Shown here: piece by piece, positions 43,115 to 53,468 of the stretch
Layout: the number at the start of each line of letters is the position of its first letter
Numbering within the stretch: position 1 is the stretch's first letter
Assembly: GCA_000961765.1 (NCBI GenBank)
Contig: LADT01000053.1
Location: 124,001-188,000, forward strand
DNA from: Clostridiaceae bacterium BRH_c20a
GTDB taxonomy: Bacteria; Bacillota; Peptococcia; Peptococcales; BICA1-8
Direction: 5' to 3'
DNA length: 64,000 nucleotides
The notes under the pieces: model-generated
Databases searched by the model: none
What the model was told of the DNA's origin: nothing
Seen by the model: only the letters and a program-made list of their open reading frames with translations
Program-made: the position numbers and the translations under genes

Positions 43115-44377
43115 CTAAACTAATGCCCTAGCACCAATATCTTTCCGATACTGTGCTCCCTCAAAGCTTATTTGCTCAGCTCCTTGATAGGCTTTGTTTA
43201 TAGCTTCTTTTATATCTATCCCTAGCGCTGTAACACCCAGAACCCTACCGCCGTTTGTTAAGATATTTTCCTTTTCTTTTTTCGTACCAGCATGGAAAAC
43301 TAATACACTTTCAGGTACATTTTTCAAGCCTGAAATTATCTTTCCATTTTCGTATTCCTCCGGGTATCCACCAGCTGCTATTACGACACAAACTGCTGGC
43401 TCATTAAACCATTCTACACTTGCCTTATCCAGTTCTCCATCAACTACAGCCTCCATGATATCGATAAGATCACTTTTTAGACGGGGCAGAACAGCCTGAG
43501 TTTCTGGATCACCAAACCTAGCATTAAATTCCAAGACTTTAGGACCCGCTTCGGTTAACATCAATCCAGCATAAAGTATTCCTTGGAAAATCCGACCCTC
43601 TTCAGCCATAGCCAGAACCGTTGCTTCTAAAATGTCTTTAAGTACTATTTCATGAATTTCCTGGGTATAAACCGGAGCGGGTGAGTACGCACCCATTCCA
43701 CCAGTATTAGGTCCCTGGTCATTATCAAACACCCTTTTATGATCCTGAGCTGAAACCATAGGGATAACTGTTTTTCCATCAGTAAAAGCCAGCATACTTA
43801 CTTCCTGCCCAACTAAATACTCTTCAATAACCACTTTTTCTCCGGCTTTTCCGAATTTACTTTTCAACAGTATTTCTTCTACTGCGGCTATTGCTTCTCC
43901 CTTAGAAAAACAAATTATGACACCTTTTCCAGCAGCCAAACCATCTGCCTTCACAACACAGGGTATACCTATTTCATCTATAAATTGAAAAGCCTGTTTA
44001 CTATCAGTAAAAACCTGATACTTAGCTGTAGGTATCTTGTATTTTTCCATCAATTCTTTACTGAAGGCTTTACTGCCTTCAATTTCAGCAGCTTTTTGCG
44101 AGGGCCCAAAAATCCTTAAACCTCTAGCCTGAAATTTATCCACTACACCAAGAGTCAGTGGTACTTCCGGCCCCACAACTGTCAAATCTATTTTTTTCTC
44201 CAGAGCAAATTCCAGTAATACGTTAATATCTTCAACTCCAATATCAATGCAGCTTGCTAATTCAGCTATACCCGCATTACCAGGAGCACAGTAAATTTCT
44301 TTAACCATAGGGCTCTGCCTGAATTTCCAGACTAGGGCATGCTCCCTGCCCCCACCCCCAATTACAAGGATACGCAA
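43115..44377 (-). CDS. purD: Phosphoribosylamine-glycine ligase
   Basis: Full-length PurD (about 420 aa), ATP-grasp enzyme joining glycine to phosphoribosylamine, step 2 of IMP synthesis. N-terminus MRILVIGGGGREHALVWKF; ATP-grasp blocks VVKADGLAAGKGVIIC and EEYLVGQEVSMLAF; DNDQGPNTGGMGAYSPAP; and GPKVLEFNARFGDPETQAVLPRL. TTG 44377 has GGAGGT seven bases upstream and gives the normal length; the TTG at 44392 contains that RBS. Last gene of the operon, after a repeat-bearing 165-base spacer. Confidence 0.96.
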   Translation of the reverse strand: MRILVIGGGGREHALVWKFRQSPMVKEIYCAPGNAGIAELASCIDIGVEDINVLLEFALEKKIDLTVVGPEVPLTLGVVDKFQARGLRIFGPSQKAAEIEGSKAFSKELMEKYKIPTAKYQVFTDSKQAFQFIDEIGIPCVVKADGLAAGKGVIICFSKGEAIAAVEEILLKSKFGKAGEKVVIEEYLVGQEVSMLAFTDGKTVIPMVSAQDHKRVFDNDQGPNTGGMGAYSPAPVYTQEIHEIVLKDILEATVLAMAEEGRIFQGILYAGLMLTEAGPKVLEFNARFGDPETQAVLPRLKSDLIDIMEAVVDGELDKASVEWFNEPAVCVVIAAGGYPEEYENGKIISGLKNVPESVLVFHAGTKKEKENILTNGGRVLGVTALGIDIKEAINKAYQGAEQISFEGAQYRKDIGARALV

Positions 44378-44397
44378 TTCCTTCACCTCCAAATTAT

Positions 44398-44515
44398 ATC
44401 CCTACGGGACAGGTTAAGGCTAAGGTTGAGGTTAAGAATTAATAACCGCGGACGCGCAATGCGCGCCCCTACAGTTTTCGTTTCATATTCTCAACCTTAA
44501 CCTTAACCTTAGCCT
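44398..44515. repeat. Telomere-like repeats and half copy of the inverted-repeat element
   Basis: Between purD and purH. 44411-44437 reads AGGTTAAGGCTAAGGTTGAG and continues; 44491-44517 is its approximate inverse (CTCAACCTTAACCTTAACC), so the two arms can pair. Between them, 44447-44473 is one end of the 73-87 bp element (CGGACGCGCAATGCGCGCCC). The first arm starts with CTACGGGACAGGTTAAGG, a word also found at 63424-63444. Confidence 0.75.
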
Positions 44516-44550
44516 AAGCATTAATAATGCCAGTGGCATTATTAATGCTT
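44516..44550. terminator. 17-bp perfect palindromic hairpin overlapping the purH stop
   Basis: AAGCATTAATAATGCCA (44516-44532) and its exact complement (44534-44550) with one base between. It overlaps the purH stop codon and has no T-run, so it is more likely an RNA-stability or processing stem between purH and purD than a full terminator. Confidence 0.55.
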
Positions 44551-46074
44551 AAAGTGCCTAATCCCTGTAATCACCATAGCTATTCCATATTCATCACAGG
44601 CTTTGATGCATTCTTCATCCCGAATAGAGCCGCCGGGCTGAATGATTGCTTTGATACCTCTTTTAGCTGCAGTATCTATTGTATCCCGAAATGGGAAAAA
44701 GGCATCTGAGGCTAGTACAGCTCCTTGAGATTTGTCCCCCGCCTGTTTCAAAGCTATTTCTGCAGCACCTACTCGATTCATCTGTCCCGCTCCCACCCCT
44801 AAGGTTTGCCTGTCATTGCTAATAACTATAGCATTAGATTTTACATGCTTGACAACCTTCCAGGCAAACAATAATTCAGCTATGTCTTCAGAGCTGGGCT
44901 TTTGCTCCGTTACTACCTGAAGACTTTCTTTAGTTATTTCAATCCCATCCCGTTCCTGAACTAAGAAACCACCGCTAACCTTTTCCATCCAATAGTCTTT
45001 TACCGGTCTACTGTGACCTACTTCTATTAACCGCAGGTTTTTTTTAGCAGTAAGGATTTCTAATGCCTTATTGGAGAATTCGGGAGCAACTACTGCTTCC
45101 ATAAATGTTGCGATAATTTTCCGGGCTGTCTTGGAATCCACCCCTTGATTGAATCCGATTATTCCCCCAAAGGCAGAAACGGGATCAGCTTCTAATGCCC
45201 TAGTGTACGCCTCCTCTAATGTATCACCTAAGGCAGTCCCGCAGGGATTAGTATGCTTAATAATACACGCCGCAGGGATATTTTTAAACTCCTGAACAAT
45301 GGACCAAGCCGCCTCAACATCAACAATATTATTATAGGATAACTCTTTGCCCTGCAGCTTATTAGCCCCAGCAATTGTCCCTCTGATGTTTCCAGAATGG
45401 GCATAAAAGGCCGCTTTCTGGTGGGGATTTTCCCCATAACGCAGATCCACTATTTTCTGACCGCTAGCAATAAAATCTCGGGGAAAGGCTTCGCTGTCAA
45501 CTAAGCCCGCTAGGTAGTTGCTGATAACTGAATCATAATGGGCAGTATGCTGAAAAGCTTCTAAAGCCAAGTTCATTCGCAGCTCTAAAGCTATCTCTTG
45601 GTTTTCCTCCAACTGTGCAATAATCTCTTGATACCTATGAGGATTAACAACAACTGCTACCCTAGAAAAATTTTTAGCGGCAGCCCTAACCATAGTTGGT
45701 CCCCCGATATCAATTTTTTCTACAGCCTCATCTAAAGTAACCTCTTCTTTACTTATAGTTGCTTCAAAAGGATAAAGATTAACTACTACCAAATCAATAG
45801 GGGAAATTTCGTATTCTTTGAGAATTTCCAGATGTTCTTTAGTACCTTTAGCCAATATCCCACCATGAACATTAGGATGCAAGGTTTTTACTCTGCCTTC
45901 TAGGATTTCAGGGAAATTTGTAACCTGGGAAATTCCCGTGACTTTAATACCTGCTTCCTGCAGACTTTTAGCGGTCCCTCCCGTAGAAACTATTTCCCAA
46001 CCCAGCCCAGTAAGCTTTCGTGCAAAATCTATAACACCGGTTTTATTTGAAACACTAATTATAGCTCGTTTCAT
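44542..46074 (-). CDS. purH: Bifunctional AICAR formyltransferase / IMP cyclohydrolase
   Basis: About 510 residues. N-terminal MGS-like cyclohydrolase domain (MKRAIISVSNKTGVIDFARK, STGGTAKSLQEAGI, GRVKTLHPNVHGGIL) and C-terminal formyltransferase domain with KLQGKELSYNNIVDVEAAW, IIKHTNPCGTALG (catalytic Lys-His), SDAFFPFRDTIDTAAKRGI and AMVITGIRHFKH. Catalyses the last two steps to IMP using 10-formyl-H4folate. ATG 46074 follows AGAGGTGAATTTA; GTG 46083 overlaps the RBS. Confidence 0.97.
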   Translation of the reverse strand: MKRAIISVSNKTGVIDFARKLTGLGWEIVSTGGTAKSLQEAGIKVTGISQVTNFPEILEGRVKTLHPNVHGGILAKGTKEHLEILKEYEISPIDLVVVNLYPFEATISKEEVTLDEAVEKIDIGGPTMVRAAAKNFSRVAVVVNPHRYQEIIAQLEENQEIALELRMNLALEAFQHTAHYDSVISNYLAGLVDSEAFPRDFIASGQKIVDLRYGENPHQKAAFYAHSGNIRGTIAGANKLQGKELSYNNIVDVEAAWSIVQEFKNIPAACIIKHTNPCGTALGDTLEEAYTRALEADPVSAFGGIIGFNQGVDSKTARKIIATFMEAVVAPEFSNKALEILTAKKNLRLIEVGHSRPVKDYWMEKVSGGFLVQERDGIEITKESLQVVTEQKPSSEDIAELLFAWKVVKHVKSNAIVISNDRQTLGVGAGQMNRVGAAEIALKQAGDKSQGAVLASDAFFPFRDTIDTAAKRGIKAIIQPGGSIRDEECIKACDEYGIAMVITGIRHFKH

Positions 46075-46090
46075 TAAATTCACCTCTTTA

Positions 46091-46177
46091 TGTAGGGGCG
46101 CCCATTGGGCGTCCGCAATAATTGGATATTATCGGGAAGGACAGATTCATTACGGACGCGCAATGCGCGCCCCTACA
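46091..46177. repeat. Inverted-repeat element, copy 2 (87 bp), fused to purN
   Basis: Ends TGTAGGGGCGCCCATTGGGC (46091-46110) and the complement of TGTAGGGGCGCGCATTGCGC (46158-46177), both followed inward by GTCCG. The interior differs from the copy at 318-390, while the ends are conserved. The right end codes for the last residues and stop of purN. Confidence 0.85.
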
Positions 46178-46773
46178 ATCGTTTTTCTTCCCTTAACCTC
46201 AATTCTATCTTCAGCGATCAGTTTAACCGCTTCTGGGTAAATTCGGTGTTCCTCAGCTAAAATACGCAGGCTTAGGGTTTCCTCGGTATCATCGGCTAAA
46301 ACCGGTACTACGGCCTGCGAAATAATGGGGCCGCTGTCCATCCCTTCATCTACAAAATGAACAGTACAGCCGGAAAATTTCACTCCGTAGTCTAGAGCCT
46401 GCTGTTGAGCATCTAAGCCTGGAAAAGCAGGCAGTAGTGAAGGATGGATATTAATGATCTTTACTTGGGAATTACTTATAAAATATGGGCTCAAAATCCT
46501 CATAAACCCAGCTAAGCAGATAAGATCACAGCTATATTCATTTATTAAGTCTAAAATTTTTTGTTCATAAAGCTCCCGGGTCGAGAAGTCATGTCTGACT
46601 AGAGTAATTGCAGGTATTTGATGTTTATGGGCCCGCTCCAAGGCTAAAGCCTTTGGATTATCACTTATAACTACAGCAATCTCCGTCGGTATTTCACCTT
46701 TCTCTTGAGCATCAATTAAAGCCTGCAAATTTGTGCCCCGGCCCGATGCCAAAATTGCTAGACGCAACCTCAT
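46150..46773 (-). CDS. purN: Phosphoribosylglycinamide formyltransferase
   Basis: 207-residue Pur[20 protein letters not shown] (phosphate loop), [52 protein letters not shown] (catalytic Asn-His) and [20 protein letters not shown] (catalytic Asp). Transfers formyl from 10-formyl-H4folate to GAR. The last residues VGARIARP and the stop are encoded by the inverted-repeat element, replacing the natural tail; the core enzyme is complete. It starts inside the purM stop (ATGA-type overlap). Confidence 0.96.
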   Translation of the reverse strand: MRLRLAILASGRGTNLQALIDAQEKGEIPTEIAVVISDNPKALALERAHKHQIPAITLVRHDFSTRELYEQKILDLINEYSCDLICLAGFMRILSPYFISNSQVKIINIHPSLLPAFPGLDAQQQALDYGVKFSGCTVHFVDEGMDSGPIISQAVVPVLADDTEETLSLRILAEEHRIYPEAVKLIAEDRIEVKGRKTIVGARIARP

Positions 46774-47807
46774 AAAACTTTAGCCCCTTCATAAATTACT
46801 GCCTTTTCACCAGAGGAAATGAAGCCAATTTGATAAGCAGGCTCTCCCAGCTTTTTACAAAGCTCCACGGCCTCTTTTGCTTCTTCCTGATCCATAATTA
46901 CCACCATACCAATACCCATATTAAAGGTCCTATACATTTCCTCCGTGCTAATATCACCTAGCTTTTGCAAAAGCTTAAATACAGGCAATACCGGCCAAGA
47001 ATTTTGATTGATTTCAGCCTGACAATTATCTGGTAAAATTCGGGGTATATTTTCCGTTAATCCCCCGCCGGTTATATGGGCTAAACCTTTAACTTTATAT
47101 AGATCAAATATCTTTCTCATAAGTGATACATATATCCTGGTGGGTTCTAATAAAGCATCCCCTAGTTTTTGTCCTAGTTCTTTGATATATTCATCAAGCG
47201 AGAGTCCCGCCCTTTCCAAAAGCACCTTACGGACCAAGGAAAAGCCATTACTATGAAGACCGCTAGAAGGAAACCCTAAAATAACATCGCCGGGTTTTAT
47301 CTTACTACCATCAATAATTTGGCTTTTATCCACTACTCCAACCACAAAACCGGCTATATCATACTCACCTTCGGAGTAAAAACCGGGCATTTCCGCTGTT
47401 TCTCCGCCGATTAGAGCACAGCCAGCCTGACGGCAGCCCTCAGCGATACCGGCAACAATTTCCTTTACCTGCCCTGGATCAAGCTTACCTACAGCTAAAT
47501 AGTCCAAGAAAAATAAAGGTTCTGCTCCGGAAACTAAAACATCATTTACACACATAGCTACCGCATCAATACCGATAGTATCATGTCTTTTCATTTGAAA
47601 GGCAATCTTAAGCTTTGTCCCTACACCATCTGTACCGGAAACTAAAACGGGCTCCTGATATTTTTTTATATCCAGGGCAAACAATCCGCCAAATCCACCT
47701 AACTCAGTCAACACTTCGGGGCGAAAAGTGCTTTTTACTAAAGGTTTGATGAGCTCTACAGCTTGATTTCCTTTATCAATATCAACACCAGCTTGGCTGT
47801 AACTCAT
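46770..47807 (-). CDS. purM: Phosphoribosylformylglycinamidine cyclo-ligase (AIR synthetase)
   Basis: About 345 residues: [110 protein letters not shown] and [16 protein letters not shown]-dependent ring closure of FGAM to AIR. ATG 47807 overlaps the purF stop by four bases; the ATG at 47825 lies inside purF without its own RBS. Confidence 0.97.
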   Translation of the reverse strand: MSYSQAGVDIDKGNQAVELIKPLVKSTFRPEVLTELGGFGGLFALDIKKYQEPVLVSGTDGVGTKLKIAFQMKRHDTIGIDAVAMCVNDVLVSGAEPLFFLDYLAVGKLDPGQVKEIVAGIAEGCRQAGCALIGGETAEMPGFYSEGEYDIAGFVVGVVDKSQIIDGSKIKPGDVILGFPSSGLHSNGFSLVRKVLLERAGLSLDEYIKELGQKLGDALLEPTRIYVSLMRKIFDLYKVKGLAHITGGGLTENIPRILPDNCQAEINQNSWPVLPVFKLLQKLGDISTEEMYRTFNMGIGMVVIMDQEEAKEAVELCKKLGEPAYQIGFISSGEKAVIYEGAKVL

Positions 47808-49258
47808 TCCCTGATGCGAGCACATAATTTTCCCCCCTGTCCATTGCCTGTTTCTAAGCTGTGTTTACCCAACTCCTCCGGTGGAGGTATGACAATAGGA
47901 TAATCACCATCAAGACAGGCAGAACAAAACCCTTTATCCCTGCCCATAGCCTTAAATAATCCTTTTTGACTTAGATAATGCAAACTATCAGCACCAATAT
48001 ATTTTCTAATCTCATCTAAACTTTTTTGAGCTGCAATTAACTCTGCCCGTTCAGAGGTGTCAATGCCATAATAACAGGGGTGCATAACAGGGGGTGAACT
48101 AACCAGCACGTGTACTTCTTTAGCACCATTGTGTCTTAACATTTCCACTAGTTTCTTGCTGGTTGTCCCTCTGACAATGGAGTCATCAACTATAGCTACT
48201 CGCTTGCCGGCTATTTCCTGCCGAATTGGGTTAAGCTTTAATCTGACACCCAACTCTCTTAGATTTTGGTCCGGCTGTATAAAAGTTCTACCGGCATACC
48301 TGTTTTTTAATAAACCCTGGGAAAAAGGAATGCCTGCTGTTTCTGCATAACCAATTGCTGAAGCAGTACCAGAGTCGGGAACAGGAATAACCGCATCTAC
48401 ATCCAAGAAAACTTCTTTCGCCAGCTGTTTACCCATATTCCTGCGGGCATGGTTTACACTGATACCATCTATAATGCTATCAGGCCGTGCAAAGTAAATA
48501 TATTCAAAAACACAGACCGCACCTTGATCTTGAGTGAAAATACGGCGGGAATTTAAGCCATTTTTATCAATTATCACTATTTCCCCTGGCTCTACATCTC
48601 TAAGGAATGTTGCTCCTAAAGTATCTAGGGCACAGGACTCAGAAGCAAGCACATAGCCATCTTCACCGAGTTTACCAATACAAAGGGGCCGATTACCATA
48701 AGGATCTCTTACACCAATCAGCTTTTCTTCGTTCATAACTACTAAAGAATAAGAGCCTTTAATATCGATCATGCACTTCAACAATGAATCTTCAATAGAA
48801 TTTTGCCCATACCTGGCTATAAGATTTATAATTAATTCGGAATCAATGCTGGATTGGAAGACGGAACCATTATTGGCTAACTTGTCTCTCATCTCATTAG
48901 CATTAGTAAGATTTCCGTTATGGGCTAAAGCGACACTTCCCTGCAGATACCGACACACCAAGGGTTGGGCATTAAGGGCCAGGCTAGAACCGGTAGTAGA
49001 ATACCGTACATGACCAATAGCCATATATCCTTCCATACTTTTAATATTCTCTTCAGTAAATACTTCGGCAACCAAACCCATATCCTTATGGACTTGAATG
49101 CCGCAGCCATTAGTAACTGCTATTCCTGCACTTTCCTGCCCTCTATGCTGTAGGGCAAATAATCCGTAATAGGTTAGTCTAGTAACATCTAAGCCAGGAG
49201 CATAAATTCCGAAAACACCACATTCTTCTGAGAGCTTGTCTAACCTTTCATCAAACAC
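47804..49258 (-). CDS. purF: Amidophosphoribosyltransferase
   Basis: 484 residues. Class II glutamine amidotransferase whose Cys nucleophile is residue 13 (EECGVFGIY), implying removal of a 12-residue propeptide as in Bacillus PurF. Phosphoribosyltransferase part has [15 protein letters not shown] and [19 protein letters not shown] (PRPP loop). Cys in [14 protein letters not shown] and [11 protein letters not shown] fit the [4Fe-4S] cluster of this clade. Catalyses the committed step PRPP to phosphoribosylamine. GTG start; overlaps purL by 19 bases. Confidence 0.97.
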   Translation of the reverse strand: MFDERLDKLSEECGVFGIYAPGLDVTRLTYYGLFALQHRGQESAGIAVTNGCGIQVHKDMGLVAEVFTEENIKSMEGYMAIGHVRYSTTGSSLALNAQPLVCRYLQGSVALAHNGNLTNANEMRDKLANNGSVFQSSIDSELIINLIARYGQNSIEDSLLKCMIDIKGSYSLVVMNEEKLIGVRDPYGNRPLCIGKLGEDGYVLASESCALDTLGATFLRDVEPGEIVIIDKNGLNSRRIFTQDQGAVCVFEYIYFARPDSIIDGISVNHARRNMGKQLAKEVFLDVDAVIPVPDSGTASAIGYAETAGIPFSQGLLKNRYAGRTFIQPDQNLRELGVRLKLNPIRQEIAGKRVAIVDDSIVRGTTSKKLVEMLRHNGAKEVHVLVSSPPVMHPCYYGIDTSERAELIAAQKSLDEIRKYIGADSLHYLSQKGLFKAMGRDKGFCSACLDGDYPIVIPPPEELGKHSLETGNGQGGKLCARIRE

Positions 49259-51450
49259 GGTATAGCCCCCTTATATCTAGCCTCAATTTCATTAAGAGTC
49301 AGGTTTATGGTAAAGCTATTGCCGTTAATAACCAAAGACTTGCCTTGGACAACACCAAGCTTACTTATTGCCAGGGAATGGCTTTGAGCCATCGCTTTTA
49401 CTTTATCCGCACTTTCCCGGGAAACACTAATAATTATCCTGGATTGAGTTTCCCCAAAAAGTAATGAACTGGGCCGCAAGGTGCTTTCCTCCAACCTAAT
49501 CTGAGCACCCATACCTCCAGCTAGACAGCATTCAGCCAAGGCTACACTTAATCCGCCTTCGCTGCAGTCATGAGCCGAATTAATTAAACCCTCTTTTATT
49601 AACTTTAAAGTACACTCCTGTAGAGCTATCTCCTTTTCTAAATCAAGATCTGGCGGCATACCTGCTTCTAAGCCATGATACATGACCAAGAATTCACTAC
49701 CTCCAAGCTCATCACTATTTTCACCTAGTAAATAGATTATGTCATCCTGATTTTTAAAGTTCAAAGTACAAACCTTTTCGATATCCTCAATTAAGCCAAC
49801 CATGCCCACAGTGGGCGTAGGGAATACTGCTTCACCCTTTGTTTCATTATAAAAACTGACATTACCGCCGGTAACTGGAGTATTTAAGGCACGACAAGCC
49901 TCTCCAATACCTCGAGCAGCTTCTTTAAACTGCCAGAATATTTCCGGTTTCTCAGGATTGCCAAAATTAATGCAGTCCGTAACTCCCAGAGGTTTAGCTC
50001 CTGTACAGACAAGGTTTCTAGCCGCTTCACTGACCGCAATTTTCCCTCCCACATATGGATTTAGATAAACATACCGGGAGTTACAATCTATAGTCAAGGC
50101 AATACCTTTTTTCGTCCCCTTTACCCTCACTACCGCTGCATCAGCCCCTGGGCGAACTACTGTATTAATACCCACCATATAGTCATACTGCTCATATACC
50201 CACTCTTTACTTGCTATGGTAGGTCTTGATAGCAAATCCAAAAAGGTTTTTTGATAATTTGCGGGCTCTGGTAATTCCATTAAATTGCACTTTTGGATTT
50301 CAGCCAGCTTTTCGGGCATCTTTGCTTCCCGCTCAAAGACAGGGCACATTTCCGTTAAGCCCTTGGCCGGAATCTCGGCCACAACCTTTTCTCCTTCTTT
50401 AATACGCAAAATTCCATCATCAGTCACTGTTCCCACTACTACAGCATCCAAGCCCCATTTTCTAAAGATAGACTGTACTTCATCTTCTTTTCCCTTCATA
50501 GGAACAACCAGCATTCTTTCCTGAGATTCAGAAAGCATTATTTCATAAGGATTCATGCCTTTTTCTCTGCGGGGTATTAAGGCTACATCCATTTCTATAC
50601 CGGTACCACCCTTGGAAGCCATTTCACAAGAGGAACTGGTCAATCCTGCTGCACCCATATCCTGCATACCCACGACATAACCTGTTTTTATTAATTCCAA
50701 ACAGGCTTCCATCAGAAGTTTTTCCATAAAGGGATCTCCTACCTGAACAGCAGGACGTTTTTCCTCTGAAGCTTCATTTAACTCCTCCGAGGCAAAAGAA
50801 GCACCACGAATACCATCCCTACCCGTTTTAGCACCTACAACCATTACAGGATTCCCCACACCTGAAGCTACCCCTTTGGCCAGGTCTTTGTGCTCTAAGA
50901 TACCTACACACATTGCATTAACAATTGGATTTCCTTCATAGGACGGGTGGAAGTATACTTCTCCTCCTACGGTAGGTATACCTATGCAGTTTCCATAACC
51001 GGCAATACCTGAGACTACTCCATTGAAGAGATACCTGGATCGGGCACTGGAAAGGGTCCCAAACCTTAAAGAATTTAAAAGGGCAATGGGTCTTGCACCC
51101 ATAGTAAAAACATCTCTGATAATCCCTCCCACACCAGTAGCAGCCCCCTGGTAAGGCTCAATAGCTGAAGGGTGATTATGACTCTCCACCTTAAAGGCCA
51201 CGGCTAGCCCATCACCTATATCAACTACTCCCGCATTTTCCCCAGGTCCCTCTAGAACCTGGGCTCCTTCGGTAGGGAAAGTCTTAAGAACAGGACGGGA
51301 ATTTTTGTAGCTGCAGTGCTCTGACCACATTACGGAGAACATTCCTAATTCAACATAGTTGGGCTCTCTTGCTAAAATTTCTTTAATCATTTCATATTCA
51401 TAGTCAGTAAGCCCCAGTTCAACCCAAGGCTTGCCTGTATTATTCTCCAT
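49240..51450 (-). CDS. purL: FGAM synthase large subunit
   Basis: 736 residues, the small Gram-positive PurL that works with separate PurQ and PurS. Motifs: [61 protein letters not shown], and in the second half [47 protein letters not shown]. Converts FGAR to FGAM with ATP and ammonia supplied by PurQ. Overlaps purQ by 11 bases and purF by 19, indicating tight coupling. Confidence 0.97.
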   Translation of the reverse strand: MENNTGKPWVELGLTDYEYEMIKEILAREPNYVELGMFSVMWSEHCSYKNSRPVLKTFPTEGAQVLEGPGENAGVVDIGDGLAVAFKVESHNHPSAIEPYQGAATGVGGIIRDVFTMGARPIALLNSLRFGTLSSARSRYLFNGVVSGIAGYGNCIGIPTVGGEVYFHPSYEGNPIVNAMCVGILEHKDLAKGVASGVGNPVMVVGAKTGRDGIRGASFASEELNEASEEKRPAVQVGDPFMEKLLMEACLELIKTGYVVGMQDMGAAGLTSSSCEMASKGGTGIEMDVALIPRREKGMNPYEIMLSESQERMLVVPMKGKEDEVQSIFRKWGLDAVVVGTVTDDGILRIKEGEKVVAEIPAKGLTEMCPVFEREAKMPEKLAEIQKCNLMELPEPANYQKTFLDLLSRPTIASKEWVYEQYDYMVGINTVVRPGADAAVVRVKGTKKGIALTIDCNSRYVYLNPYVGGKIAVSEAARNLVCTGAKPLGVTDCINFGNPEKPEIFWQFKEAARGIGEACRALNTPVTGGNVSFYNETKGEAVFPTPTVGMVGLIEDIEKVCTLNFKNQDDIIYLLGENSDELGGSEFLVMYHGLEAGMPPDLDLEKEIALQECTLKLIKEGLINSAHDCSEGGLSVALAECCLAGGMGAQIRLEESTLRPSSLLFGETQSRIIISVSRESADKVKAMAQSHSLAISKLGVVQGKSLVINGNSFTINLTLNEIEARYKGAIPCLMKG

Positions 51451-52153
51451 TTCTCCCGCCTCCTTTTAGCCAGCTAACGATAGAGGTAAACACATGTTTA
51501 CCAAGGTCATTACCTAGTATTGTCTCAGCACATCTTTCCGGGTGAGGCATCATACCCAGAACATTTCCCTTTTTGTTTATTATCCCTGCGATATTATCAC
51601 TGGAGCCATTAAAGTTACACTCAGGAAAGGTTTCGCCAGCAGAAGTACTATAGCGAAAAACGATTTGCTTGTTGGCTTTAAGTTTCTCCAAGGTATTCTC
51701 ATCACAAACATACGCTCCTTCCCCATGGGCCACCGGCACCTGTATTACTTGATCTTGGGTATAGTCAAGGGTAAATGGCGTTTCATTATTTTCAACCTTT
51801 AAAAATGTGTCTTTACAAACAAACTTTAAGCCCTTATTCCGGACTAATGCCCCTGGTAATAACCCGGCTTCCGTAAGAATCTGAAAACCGTTACAAATAC
51901 CCAAGACAAGCCCGCCTTGATTTGCAAATTTAATTACTTCATTCATAATAGGAGAAAATTTGGCAATTGAACCGGTCCGCAAATAGTCCCCATAAGAAAA
52001 GCCTCCGGGAAGGACAATGCAGTCGTACTGTGTTTTAAATGTTTCATCCTGGTGCCACACATAATCTGCATCCTGCCCAATTACCTCTTTGACTACATGG
52101 TAGCAGTCGGCATCACAGTTAGATCCTGGAAACACGATAACAGCGAACTTCAT
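51440..52153 (-). CDS. purQ: FGAM synthase glutaminase subunit
   Basis: Class I glutamine amidotransferase of about 237 residues: [61 protein letters not shown] (nucleophile Cys) and [11 protein letters not shown] (catalytic His-Glu). Delivers ammonia to PurL. ATG 52153 has AAAGGAG 11 bases upstream; 20 more upstream in-frame codons are unsupported. A 280-base repeat-rich spacer separates it from purS, unusual in an operon where other genes touch. Confidence 0.95.
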   Translation of the reverse strand: MKFAVIVFPGSNCDADCYHVVKEVIGQDADYVWHQDETFKTQYDCIVLPGGFSYGDYLRTGSIAKFSPIMNEVIKFANQGGLVLGICNGFQILTEAGLLPGALVRNKGLKFVCKDTFLKVENNETPFTLDYTQDQVIQVPVAHGEGAYVCDENTLEKLKANKQIVFRYSTSAGETFPECNFNGSSDNIAGIINKKGNVLGMMPHPERCAETILGNDLGKHVFTSIVSWLKGGGRNGE

Positions 52154-52433
52154 CTTATCTATCACTCCTTTCCTACGCTCAATGCACAAAATAAGAAATA
52201 TTTTAATCCCCAATCCTACATTCTACATTCCCAATTTTCAAATTCAAATCTGTCGGTCAATCTGCATGATGCATCTACTATTGGGATTGATTCCCTGATG
52301 CATCCGATGAAAGTGACTCGAAGTTGATGCATCCTTTAAGCTAGACCCTGGTGCAGATGCCTCATACAAAATTTACATGCATGAAATGCATCCCGGTAGA
52401 ATGACATTCATCGTGACACATCATGTCTATAAA
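52154..52433. repeat. GATGCATC-rich spacer between purS and purQ
   Basis: No gene. Contains GATGCATC at 52268-52275, 52297-52304 and 52326-52333 at 29-base intervals, a variant AATGCATC at 52385-52392, and related words (CAGATGCCTC). The rest is low-complexity (CTACATTCTACATTC). Four perfect copies of the same palindrome occur in the purE-permease spacer. Confidence 0.75.
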
Positions 52434-52682
52434 TTACCCTTCCATTAATTCAAAGCGATAGTCTTCGATAACCGGATTAGACAGTAGCTTTTTACACATT
52501 TCTTCTACCTGTTCACGGGCATCTTGTTTGTCTTCAGCCTCTAAGCTTACCTCTAGATATTTACCTACCCTCACATCCATTACATCAGAGAACCCTAATG
52601 ATTCAAGTCCTTTTTTTACAGCGGTGCCTTGAGGATCTAATATGCTGGGTTTTAAAGTCACATAAACCAAGGCTTTATACAT
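52434..52682 (-). CDS. purS: FGAM synthase small subunit
   Basis: 82-residue Pur[43 protein letters not shown] and [17 protein letters not shown]. Forms the PurL-PurQ-PurS complex. ATG 52682 overlaps the end of purC (GATGTATAA) and has GGAGG nine bases upstream. Confidence 0.95.
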   Translation of the reverse strand: MYKALVYVTLKPSILDPQGTAVKKGLESLGFSDVMDVRVGKYLEVSLEAEDKQDAREQVEEMCKKLLSNPVIEDYRFELMEG

Positions 52683-53397
52683 CAAGACCTGCCTCCTCTA
52701 ATCTTTTCAATACTTCTTGGTAAGCATCCTCAACTTTACCTAGATCTCTACGGAAGCGGTCTTTATCCATTTTTTCTCTGGTAGTTTTATCCCAAAAACG
52801 GCAGGTATCTGGGGATATTTCATCAGCAAGGATTATTTCCCCGCTTTTTGTACGGCCAAACTCTAATTTAAAGTCAACCAATTCTATCTCGCATTTATCC
52901 ATATGTTCTTTGAGAATTTCGTTAACCTTAAATGCTTCTTCAGTAATAATAGCCATTTCTTCTTTAGTAGCTAGTTCTAAAGCAGCAATGTGATAGTCAT
53001 TAATCATGGGGTCACCTAATTCATCACTTTTTAAGCAAAATTCTAACACAGTACTTTTCATAACAGTACCTTCTTCTATCCCCAGCTTTTTCGCTAAGCT
53101 TCCTGCAGCGATATTTCTGACAATTACTTCTACAAGTATTATCTCAACTGCCTTAACCAGCATAGAACGATCATCTATCTGTTTAATATAGTGGGTATTA
53201 ATTCCTTTTTTCTCTAACAATTTAAAAAAGATCCCCGCTATTTTGTTGTTCATCATTCCTTTTGATTGAATTGTTCCCTTTTTCAAACCATTGAATGCTG
53301 TAGCATCATCTTTATACTCCACCAAATATAAATTTTCATCATCAGTTTTATAAATTCTTTTAGCCTTTCCCTCATACAAAAAATCTAATTTTTCCAA
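52675..53397 (-). CDS. purC: SAICAR synthase
   Basis: 240 residues: [14 protein letters not shown] (nucleotide loop), [55 protein letters not shown] and [15 protein letters not shown]. Joins aspartate to CAIR. TTG start with RBS GGGGT. Overlaps purS. Confidence 0.96.
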   Translation of the reverse strand: MEKLDFLYEGKAKRIYKTDDENLYLVEYKDDATAFNGLKKGTIQSKGMMNNKIAGIFFKLLEKKGINTHYIKQIDDRSMLVKAVEIILVEVIVRNIAAGSLAKKLGIEEGTVMKSTVLEFCLKSDELGDPMINDYHIAALELATKEEMAIITEEAFKVNEILKEHMDKCEIELVDFKLEFGRTKSGEIILADEISPDTCRFWDKTTREKMDKDRFRRDLGKVEDAYQEVLKRLEEAGLDV

Positions 53398-53468
53398 TAT
53401 TATCTACCCCTTCAAATTTTATTTGTTTTCCGCGCCCACACGCCCACGAATTAACGAGGTTAACGTAA

